A stretch of DNA of 64,000 bases from positions 24,043,001 through 24,107,000 of the forward strand of contig OZ005611.1 in assembly GCA_963930655.1 (NCBI GenBank), read 5' to 3'. This document shows, in pieces, positions 36,919-47,100 of the stretch (positions are counted from its first letter, which is position 1; every line of letters starts with the position of its first letter). Source of the DNA: Myrica gale (Eukaryota; Streptophyta; Magnoliopsida; Fagales; Myricaceae). The notes under the pieces were generated by a model. The model saw only the letters and a program-made list of their open reading frames with translations. It did no database searches and was not told the DNA's origin. A program made the translations under genes and the position numbers.

Positions 36919-37675
36919 GGGCTTGTTTGGGAAACGATTTAGGTTTAGGTTTAGGTTTTGGTTTTGGTTTTGGTTTTGGTTTTGGTTTTGATTTTAAATT
37001 ATACTAAAATATTAAATTGTGGTAAGGTTTTGTTTGGTTAAGTAAGATTTTGAGTTAAAAAAAAAAACTGTACAGTGGAACGGGAGCCAGCCCTTGCGAG
37101 GGGATCCCAGATCGTTACCGGGGTGGCTCCCGGCCACAGGGGAGCCACCTCAGCCCAAATCTGGGCTCCCCTCGCAAGGGGACGACGAGAGCCACCCGGC
37201 GACGGGGAGCCCAGGCCACCACCGCGAGGGGAGCCCAGATCTGGGCTCTCGTCGTCGGGGTGGCTCCCGGCCATAGAGGAGCCACCTCTGCCCAAATTTG
37301 GGCTCCCCTAGCAAGGGAACGACGTGAGCCACCCCGGCGACTGGGAGCCCAGATCTGGGCTCCCGTTCGCAGCCGTGACTCTCCAATCGGGAGCCACCAC
37401 TACGAGGGAGCCTAGATGTGGGCTCCCGGGCCCCAGGGTGGCCGCGAGCCATCCTGACGGCTCCCCTGAAAAGGGGTGGCCGGGAGCCACCCCAGCGACG
37501 GGGAGCCGAGATCCAGGCTCCCTCGCAACGGGTGGCTCCCGATTCCGGGCTACTGTACAGTTTTGGTTTTTTTTTTCAACCGAACAAAACCTTATAGCAA
37601 CACAATATTTTAATATAATTTGAAATTTAAAATCACAACCAAAACCTAAACCTAAATTGTTTCCTAAAGAAGCCC
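36919..37675. mobile_element. Inverted-repeat element with GC-rich palindromic core
   Basis: A 757-bp element beginning GGGCTTGTTTGGGAAACG; the reverse complement of the right end reads GGGCTTCTTTAGGAAACA. The arms are inverted for about 140 bp (telomere-like TTTAGG then TTTTGG repeats, TTTTAAATTATA, AAGGTTTTGTT.GGTT) and meet CTGTACAG on each side of the core (37068 and 37554). The core is strongly GC-rich and carries repeats such as AGCCCAGATCTGGGCT (37232-37247 and 37345-37360). The flanks are ATA on both sides. Unit B (54664-54680) is the empty site, so both ends are well placed. Confidence 0.8.
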
Positions 37676-38143
37676 ATAAAGACTGAGAAAGATCGGGAAT
37701 GGAGGACGGCGGATACTGGGTAATAGCAGGATTCGGACCATGCAACTCCATGACGTTGTTCTCGGCGAGTATTATTTTATTGGAGATGGTTTAATCTTGG
37801 TTGTCTATAAAAGTTGGTGGTAGGGTCGGATAGAGTCATGGAGTGCATCAAGAGTAAATACTCGCGATTAAGCGAAGGTGTGCCCTGGGGCGTTCTGCCC
37901 AGGTCTGACGAGTTCCTACTTCATACGTACACAAGATGCTAAATGTTAACACGTCTCGTCTTCTTGGAGTCCTATGTTTTCTGGTGTTCGGCGATTCGTG
38001 GCCAAGGATGTCTGCTTCTTTGCTGGAGGCAGGGACAGGAATGCCTCAGTTCTAAATGCACTGGGTAAATTAGCGAGAATAATGAACATTGGTTAATGAT
38101 ACTTCCGGTTACATTTACTTGAGCAAATTGTCGGTGTACGTGA
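37676..38143. other. Upstream flank of the broken small gene, unit A
   Basis: 37679-37885 resumes similarity to unit B 54680-54755 (GGACGGCGGATACTGGGTA, GATTAAGCGAAGGTGTG), with an extra segment in A. No coding region is seen. Confidence 0.4.
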
Positions 38144-38372
38144 GGCAAAAGTTATTGTGTGAGTGGAGAGTGTGTGTGAGTACATGGTTGAGATTAGATT
38201 GTGTGAAATCTAATGGCTGAAACAAAACCGAGCCGAGAACCCGACCCGCGAAACCGACCCGATTTCATTAATTGACATGACATTGTTTCAGCCATTAAAT
38301 TTCACACAATCTAATCTCAACCGTGTACTCACACACTCACACACACTCTCCACTCACACAATAACCGACCTC
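38144..38372. mobile_element. Hairpin (foldback) MITE with 10-bp direct repeats
   Basis: A 229-bp element made almost entirely of two inverted arms of about 85-90 bp: TTATTGTGTGAGTGGAGAG on the left and its near-perfect complement on the right. It has a short loop with repeated CCGACCCG. Both sides carry GTGTACGTGA (38134-38143 and 38373-38382), a 9-10 bp target duplication as for Mutator-type insertions. The arms are close enough in sequence to form a long hairpin RNA if transcribed. Confidence 0.8.
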
Positions 38373-38480
38373 GTGTACGTGATGGGTCAATAGTTGACTA
38401 GCTAGAAGCCTAGAAGGCTAGAACAAAGGGGAAAAAATCATAAATAACAAAAGTACGACAAAATTGTTTATTTTTTTATA

Positions 38481-39165
38481 GGGAAATATACAAATAACAC
38501 ACTGGATTTTAACGCATTTTTTGAAAACTCATCGGATTTTAAAAAATTTCAAACTGCTCACTAGGTTTATCATTTTTGTATCAAAAATCACTGAACTCAA
38601 CGTCGTTAGACCGTTTAACGAAAAATTCATCACTTCCAATCACAATATGACACGTGCCATTAAATAAAATTAAAAATATAAAATTAAAAAAAATATATTA
38701 TTAAATTTTTTTTGTTAAAAAAACGAAAGGGATACCTTTGGCCGCCGGGGGAGAAGGGTCTTCCCCCTCCACCTCTAGCCGCCCAGTTCTGGGCGGCCAT
38801 GGGTGGACCTCCTCCACCCGTCGGCGTGGGTGGACCTCCTCCCCCGTAGGCGCCCTCCCTCTGGCCGCCCAGAGGTGGAGGGGAGATTCTCCCTCCACCG
38901 TGAAAGGATCGAGGTTGCCCGATCCTTTCGTTTTTTTTTTAAATTAATAATGTTTTTTATTAATTTTTTATTTTTATTTATTTAGTGACACGTGTCATAT
39001 TGCGATTGGACGTGATGGATTTTTTGTTAAACGTGGCTAACGGCGTTGGGTTCAGTGAGTTTTGATACAAAAATGATAAACCTAATGAGTAGTTTAAAAT
39101 TTTTTAAAATCCGGTGAATTTTCAAAAAAAGCGTTAAAATCCAGTGTGGTATTTATATATTTCCC
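38481..39165. mobile_element. Mutator-type element with GC-rich core, 9-bp TSD
   Basis: A 685-bp element beginning GGGAAATATACAAATA and ending TATTTATATATTTCCC. The inverted arms extend about 200 bp inward (ACTGGATTTTAACGC; CCTA.TGAG.AGTTT; GACACGTG.CAT). Perfect 9-bp direct repeats TTTTTTATA flank it (38472-38480 and 39166-39174). The core at about 38728-38930 is GC-rich, with a palindrome-like CCGCCCAGTTCTGGGCGG and open frames on both strands. No transposase is present. The composition of the core is what a captured gene fragment (Pack-MULE) would show, but no parent gene is recognised. Confidence 0.85.
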
Positions 39166-39174
39166 TTTTTTATA

Positions 39175-39788
39175 AGATTAATTTTATATAAATAATATAA
39201 AATTAACAAATTACATTTATTTTTCTCCAATTTATACTATACTACTCGGATAAAGAATTACGAAAGATAGTAATCCTAAACATTAATACTAGTCTAGTCG
39301 ACATATTTGTTATCTTATCGGCACCTTTGCGTGTCTTTAATTAATCGGTAGTTAAAACCTCTACAAATAAGTGTGGAAGAAAAAGTACATTACAAAATTA
39401 AGAAAAATAAAAATAAACGAAGTGCATGAACATGAAAGAAACAGTATCAACGTGAATTCCTCTAACCAGACAACGTACAAAGTTCTCACATTACACTTAT
39501 TAAATATTAATTTAAGTCATTTTACACTATTTTTTAAAATTTTAATTCAATTTAAATAAATAATATTTTTTTTAATATATGAAATGATAATTTTGTCTTT
39601 ATATATATTTATTGTCATTGACCATTTTAAGAAAATAAAATAGTAATTTAAGAAATCAAAATACAAATTTGTTTAAATTTATTAAATTTTTTAACAAGAG
39701 TAGAAAATGTCTGAAATCTGATATGATAAAAATAAAAAATCTAAATAAAGAAGATGTTAATTTAGAAAAAAAAAGTGTAAAATATATT

Positions 39789-39826
<38 letters not shown>

Positions 39827-40279
39827 AGCAAGTACGTCAGATCTCTCGTATCTAATTCGTCATTGTCTCATTAATTGCTCCACAATGCGAACGGGCTGAA
39901 GAAGAAAAGGAACACAAATATATATTTTGAAATGAGAGTAAACCTGTGATCAGTTCTCCTAATTCTCTTTCGATTTTGAGAACTCTTGGAATTGGAAGCA
40001 TATTATTGTGTAGTACATTTAACATAAAAATAATAATTTGCATATTTAGAAAAAAAATTTAAAAAATTATTCTAAAGTTTCATAATTTTTTTAAACAAAA
40101 CTTCAATTCCTTATAAACTAATTGTAGCCTAAATAGGAAAAAAAAATAAAGATTTAATAAACCTTCTGTTGAGACTATTTGTAGAATACGTAGCCTGCCT
40201 TTTGTGCAGCCCAAACATGAATTAGAAAAAAAATTAGGGTAAGTTGTGTTTTTTTCTCACTATCTAAAATAAATACTAA
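39175..40279. other. Upstream region of dual-helicase copy A, distal part
   Basis: From about 39775 this DNA is duplicated in unit B (55690 onward). It includes an (AT)n run at 39795-39823. Relative to B, a segment of about 490 bp is missing at 39897, where both break edges carry GCT. No gene is seen. Confidence 0.45.
39795..39823. repeat. (AT)n microsatellite
   Basis: About 14 TA units. The corresponding site in unit B carries a shorter TA run beside the inserted element at 55308. Confidence 0.85.
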
Positions 40280-40460
40280 GGGGATGTTCGGATGTTAATG
40301 AATTTTGTGATAATTTTTTGTGTTTTGAGAATTTTTATGTAATGTTAATTTTATTTGCATGTCTGTTGTAGTTATTTTTATGTGGTGTTAAAAATGATGT
40401 TTGGTTGGAGAATTGTGAGAATTCAAAAAATCTTGAGGATTTTTTTAACAGAACGGGTCC
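40280..40460. mobile_element. Tourist-like (PIF/Harbinger) MITE, TSD TAA
   Basis: A 181-bp element, GGGGATGTTCGG at the left and, reverse complemented, GGACCCGTTCTG at the right, flanked by TAA (40277-40279 and 40461-40463). Unit B at 57228-57245 reads straight through (AAATAAATAATAAACTATC) with a single TAA, so it is the empty site. A 3-bp TAA/TTA duplication is characteristic of PIF/Harbinger-derived MITEs. Confidence 0.85.
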
Positions 40461-41141
40461 TAAACTATCTTTGTAGAGCATAATCCAAATCTCCTCAAGC
40501 ACCGGCCTTTTGTAATTGTCTCAATGGTGGAAATTCAAACATCTTTTAGATCGAAGAAATTAATCATTTTTGACAAAATGTTGGGAGAGGGGGGCGGAAG
40601 ATTGTTTTGACGAATGTTTAAAAGAAAGTGTTTGCTGTGTTTTCTTTACTGTAGCAGAACATATTCCGAAGCGTTTCTCTGGAAGTTGAGAGGACTTCAT
40701 TTTTTTTTCCTGTCAACTGATCAGAGGACTTTTAGAAGGCGTTTGGTTGTCTAGAAAGCTGTTCAGAAGAGACTTCAAAACGTAACTCCTTTGCTTTCAC
40801 CAAGTATTTCTTTGCAACATTCTTTTGCTAAGAAAAGAAAAAAAAAGTACTTCTTTTGCAACCTTTTTTCCATTTCTTTTCACTTTCCAAAGGTTTCCGA
40901 ACCTTTTTATGATTCTGCTTGGTTCGCAAGCTGTTGGAAAATGCTTGTGCAAAAGATTCCTAGGTTCTCTTTCAGTTCTTATTCGTTATCTAGCTAAGAA
41001 TTCAGTCCCTTTCTTTCTAACATCTTGCTTTTAAGAATTTATAGTAACACGTGAACTCGGTTTTTGATATCGCATCCATCGTTCATATTGCATGCAGATT
41101 GAAGTAAACAAGAGTTTGAGAAAGGTGTTGGAAGAGTGGAA
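40461..41141. promoter_or_regulatory. Promoter and leader region of dual-helicase copy A
   Basis: Highly similar to 57241-58119 in unit B, which carries an internal duplication here. The conserved CATCCATCGTTCATATTGCATGCAG just before the ATG may end a leader intron (TGCATGCAG), in which case a non-coding first exon lies upstream. No TATA box is assigned. Confidence 0.4.
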
Positions 41142-44100
41142 ATGATGGAGGGGTACGGTTCGGACGAGGAGGGAGCAGTTCCTACTGCTCATGATGCGTT
41201 CACAGATATTGTGCTTTCTTGGTCCCTGGAAGAAATCTACGACGAAAACCTTTACAGGAACGAGGTTTGCTCTGTTCCAACTGTCTGTCCGTACGTCTTG
41301 ATTTAGTTTCCTACGAGCTAGAGATTTTATAGCATATTTCTGGACTATGCACCCCTTTTAATCCTCAATAACGAAGAAATCGATGAAAAAAAGTTTTATA
41401 TGTTGTTGTTCTCTTTCGCCACAGTGGATATCAAGACCAAAAGATCAAACAAAATGAAAGAAAGTGTGCGTCATGATCTCGTCGTGAGAAAAGCTTTGTA
41501 TGTTCAGTGATAAGTTGGTTTCTCAGCGGCTAGTTAATATTCCATCTTTGTTATTTGTTTGACGTTTCAGGTCAGCTACATCTGGGTATAGCTGATCTAC
41601 TACAAAATTACAAATAAATGCTCTTCATTTCTTTCTTCCGGAGTTGAATTTTAGCTTTTCTAAAGAAAAGGTCTAAAAACGAATCTATGGAAAGACGAGA
41701 AAAATCCAACTTTTCTTTCTGTTTGATTACTTGGCTCTCAATATTTTTTAGGTTCTCAGAGTTGTTTGTTTTACTAAGACTAAAAGATATCTCTGAGGAT
41801 ATGAATTTGAGATTCAGTGTTTTTGTTCCTGATGGATGGGATATTTCCTGGATTAAAAAGTAAAATCTTCATGACATTCATCAACTTTAGAATACTAAGA
41901 TTTGTCCATCATCTTTACGCTTCCACTATATTTCATCCTTCTAAAATTGAAGTTGGTATCACAGGATATTGGTTAATGCTGGATCAAGTTGTGTCAGTAT
42001 TCTAAAAGGTATCTCTGAAAATATTTCAACCAAGAAGAAAGACAAGGGGTAGAGACTTCTGTGGCATGTTTTTGTAGGATTCCTACAACCGCCACATAGT
42101 GAAAAAAGAATTAAACCTGTAGAAGATTTGCATCTGTTACTACTACTATTGATCATAACTTATAGTAAATTATCATTTTCTCTGGTTGGTAACTGTATTT
42201 TTCTGCCAAATAATTTGTGCGTACTAACCCCAAGGTTTTTCTTTGCCATCCTTTTATAGGTAGAGAAGATTCCACAATCCTTTGAATCAATTAAGCAGTA
42301 TTTTGGGTCATATGTTTACCCTTTACTGGAAGAAACCCGTGCACAACTGTATTCAAGTATGGAGATTATATCCAGAGCCCCTTTTGCTGAAATACTGGAA
42401 TCACAGGAATCTGGACCATATGGATCAAAATTATTCGATGTTAAGGTTGATCACTGGAGAAACAGATCTAATGTTCATGGCGAGGAGCCTTACAAGACAT
42501 TGCCTGGGGATATATTTGTTTTAGCAGGTGCCAAACCCGAGCATGTCTCTGACTTACAACGAATGCAATGGAATTTTGTAGCTGTCACTAAAATTCCAGA
42601 TGATGAGTGCGAGGATAACAGCACATCTACTCGATTTGAAGTTGAGGCACATAAAGACATTGAAGTGGATGGTGGCATCCGTCAATCGTTGTTTGTGATT
42701 TTCTTGACAAATATAATACATAACAAGAGAATTTGGAATGCCTTGCACATGCCTGGAAATCAAAAGATTATCAAGAAAATTTTGTGTGCTGATTCTATGG
42801 TAAGTAACTTGGGATCTTCTGTTGCACTCATTACGATTTACGAATATTTTTAAAAGGAGAGAGAGAGAGGGAAGAAAAAAAAATCCTGGCTCAACATTGA
42901 CTTAGTTGTCCCAAAAGCTTAACTAATAGGAAATGGTAAATTTAGTCACTTAAGCTCTAATTTGATCTCTTCTTTCTATATATTTTCACTGATGAAAGGC
43001 AATCTGCAAGTATTTCCTTGTTTTACATATGCATTAACCTATGATAAGGGAAACCTGTTTTGGCCCATTATTTGTCTTACTGACATTTCTTTTTTGGGAC
43101 ATTGTGTGATAGAGTTATTTTCTCATGTTTTAAAACAGATAGAGGAGGATTGTGATCTCTGTTCTGTGCAGAGTGATAGTAGCTGGCACGAGAAATTTGG
43201 GACCAGTGTGACTTCGGGACTGGATAAGTCCCAAACCGAGGCAGTTCTAGCATGTCTTCGCAAGATTCATTGCAACCACAAGTCAGCAGTGGAACTTATA
43301 TGGGGTCCCCCGGGTACAGGGAAAACAAAAACCACAAGTACACTGCTCTTCAAGCTTTTGGAAATGGGATACAGGACTCTTACCTGTGCCCCGAAGAATG
43401 TTGCAATTAAAGGAGTGTCCTCCTGTGTACTTAAGCTTGTGAAAGAATCAATTGCAACAGACTCTGGAACTGATGGTTTGTTTTGCTCAGTGGGGGATAT
43501 TCTCTTATTTGGGAGTAAGGCGAGTCTCAAACTTGGTTCAGACATTGAAGAGATATATTTGGATTATCGGGTCCAAAGGCTTACAGAGTTCTTGGGGCCT
43601 GCGACTGGTTGGAGGCATTGTTTTGCTTCAATGATTGATCTTCTTGAGGACTGTGTTCCCCAATACAACAGATTCTTGCAAAAAGAATCTATCAAAGCAA
43701 AAGAACAGAGCAATGAAAAAGAAATCGAAGAGGGGGAAAGTAGTGATAAAACTTACGGTAGCAAACGAAAGTACGAGTCATTTCTTGATTTTTTGAGAGA
43801 GAGATTTTTTTCTACTTCAACTCCGCTCAAGAATTGTTTTCGTGTCTTTTGTACACATTTACCCAAGAAATACATATTGGAAAACAATTACCAAAACATG
43901 GTCTCTCGTATTGGTGGCCTACTGGAGTCTTTTGGAAAACTAATGTTTCAACATAATGTGGAATCTGTAGCATTGAAGAAGCTTTTTTCTGATTCAGAAT
44001 TACATGAAGATATTGAGAATCCATTAGTGGATATTTCTTTCCTGTTGCACACAAGGAGAAAAGAATGCCTTTTTGTTTTAAAAAATCTTCGGAGTTCGAT

Positions 44101-47100
44101 TAATGAACTTGACCTTCCAAGCAGTACGGACAAAAGGTCAATAGTTTAATTTTGTTTTCGAGCAGCTTCCTTACTTTTTTGCGCTGCTTCGAGTTCTTAT
44201 AAGCTGCGGTCAGTGGCAATGGAGCCTCTAAACGTTCTGGCTGTTGACGAAGCTGCACAGTTAAAAGAGTGTGAGTCAACCATACCCCTGCAACTTCCGG
44301 GTTTAAGACATGTTATTCTTGTCGGAGATGAATGCCAATTACCTGCAATGGTGGAAAGCAATGTGTGTGAATCCTCACTTTGTTTAAATTCCACTTTGTC
44401 TCCTTTTTCCGTAGTTCGTTTAAATCTAATATGTTTCTTATAGATTTCTGCTGAAGCTGGTTTTGGGAGAAGTTTATTTGAGAGATTGATCTTGCTGGGT
44501 AAAATGAAGCATCTTCTGAACGTGCAATACCGAATGCATCCATCAATAAGTTCGTTCCCAAATTCAAATTTTTACTTCAACCAGATTTTAGATGCTTCAA
44601 AAGTTAAGAGAACAAGCTATGAAAAGCAGTATCTTCCCTGGCCAATGTTTGGTGCCTATTCTTTCATAAATATAGTAGGTGGAAGAGAAGAGAAAGATGA
44701 TGTTGGGCATGGCTGGAGAAATCTGGTTGAGGTTGCTGTTGTTATGAAGCTATTGCGGAAGTTATACAAAGGTAAACTGGACACCATTTGAAATCTCATA
44801 TTCCAAGATTCTCTCTCATTGAGGTGAAGGTTAATCAGTTTCTGCATAGCTTATAGGGCATTTTTTGGATTTAGCTTTTATAAAGAGAGATATTTCTTCC
44901 TGGAAGGTACTTATGATACAGTTTCCATTTAATCCTTTCTCCTCTATAGTATTGTTATATTTGTTCATGTTATCACATTACAGTCATTAGTAGGATGCAT
45001 GTTAATGAATTGATCCGATTAATATCTATTTCCTTAGATGATGTAGTAACGAAGTTGATGAGTTCGGTAAAAATTATTTTGTGATCTAGTCTTTTCAAAA
45101 ACTCTATTGGATTAGACACTTGTAAGGGTAGGAGAGTAGATGATGATTATCTTATCATATATATAGGTCAGTTTTTGCTTGTCAGGCAAGATGCAGTTCG
45201 ATACACGTTAGGTATTGTTAATTTAGTAGATGGTAGGACCAGAACATGGGATAGTCAAAAACAAGATGAAAATCAATGTAATGAATCATTAAAAGACTGC
45301 AAATACATGTTTTTGTCATTAACGGTGGTCATGTTAGCTCTTTACCCATTTATATGGTCGTTGTTTCTAGATCTATTGATGATGGATCATGGAACTTCCA
45401 CTCTTGTAACTCTTTTTTGTTTTTAAATAATTTCCCCCACTTTTTGGCTTTTGCTTTGAATAAGGTTGGGTTGGGTCAAGACAGAAGCTCAGTGTTGGTG
45501 TAATATCTTCTTATGCTGCTCAAGTAGCTGCAATTCAAGATAAACTTGGACGGTATGATAACATTGAAGGGTTTGCAGTGAAGGTGAAGTCAGTTGATGG
45601 TTTCCAAGGTGGGGAAGAGGACATAATAATATTATCAACTGTAAGATGTAATAGGTATTCGTCAGTTGGTTTCATGTCAAAACCTCAGAGGACTAATGTT
45701 GCTCTTACAAGGGCTAGGTAATTCATTATGTGATCTCGTTTGACAAGTTTGCTTTTGTTTCCCTTTTGACAAGAGCGGTGAATAACAATTGACCCAATAA
45801 TTCCTTTCAGGCACTGTCTATGGATCGTGGGAAATGAAAGCACACTAGCAAATAGTGACTCTGTCTGGGAAGCCTTAGTCCTCGATGCTAAGAATCGCCA
45901 ATGTTTCTTTAATGCTGACGAAGACAAGGATTTGCACAAAGCAATTTTTTATGTGAAGAAAGCCCTTGACCAATTTGATGATTTGCTTAATAGTGATAGC
46001 ATACTTTTCAGAAATGCAAGGTGGAAGGTACATGGAATTCAGTCCTTATGCTGTTCCTAAAAACTATCTAGCTTGTTACTTTTGACTAGTGGCAATGTTA
46101 ATTCTCTTTCCTTAATAGGCTGTGGAGTTCTCCTTATTAAAATTTATGTATTTTTACTCTTGCAATTTCAACAGGTTCTTTTCAGTGACAATTTTCTGAA
46201 ATCATTTCGGAAACTGAAGTGTGTACAGCAAAAGAAATCAGCTATAAACCATCTGCTTATGCTTTCCAATGGCTGGAGACCCAAGAAGAGGAGTTTAGAT
46301 CCAGTTTGTGAAAGTTTTTCACAGATGTTAAAGCAATTTAAGATTGGAGACCTTTATATCATTTGTGCAAATGACATCGTAAAGGAATGGAGTGAAGAAG
46401 ATGAGGAATTGAGATACATTCAAGTTTTTAAGATTTGGGATATTTTACCTGCAGTTGATATTCCAAAATTAGTAAAACGTCTTGACAGTTTCTTCAGAAA
46501 CTATACAGATGACTTTCTTCATCGTTGCAAAGAGAAATGTCTTCAGGGGTATTTCTTTTGTTTTGCATTCTAAGAAGATTGTTAGTGATGCTGCTGATTT
46601 TTCAAACTTGGGCAATGTCATTGCCTTATTTGGATCTTTAATTTTTGGGGAAAATACATTTTTCACCCACAAACTACCATAGGTTTGACACTTTGCACCT
46701 CAAACTACCATCTTTAAGACATTGCACCCTTTAACTACCAATTTTTGACACTTTGCACCCCTTTTCAAAATTTGAGACTAAAATGACAATAATGCCCTTG
46801 ACACATTTTGTATATAGTAAAGATATTATTGTAAATTTATTAATTTATCAAGGGTATTATTGTTAAATGGAGGGTGCAAAGTGTCAAAATTGGTAGTTTA
46901 TGGTGCAAAGTGTCTAACATTGGTAGTTTGAGGGTGCAATGTCTTAAAGATGGTAGTTTTGGGTGCAAAGTGTCAAACCTATGGTAGTTTGAGGGTGAAA
47001 AGTGTATTTTACCCTTAATTTTTTTCAGTTTGTTTACCTTTTGTTTGGTTGCTTTTTTTTGCACAGGTCTTTGGAAGTTCCAAAGAGTTGGTCAATCACT

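Noticed and set aside
36940..36990. Telomere-like TTTAGG and TTTTGG runs as an interstitial telomere
   Set aside because: They are not the plant TTTAGGG unit and are mirrored at 37636-37662 as part of the inverted arms of a transposon.
38144..38372. A miRNA gene
   Set aside because: The hairpin is flanked by target-site duplications and lacks an asymmetric mature-arm pattern, so a foldback transposon explains it better.
43960..44200. An extra intron in exon 3 of copy A that would skip the TAA
   Set aside because: Copy B is continuous coding across the same stretch and no new donor-acceptor pair in phase was seen.
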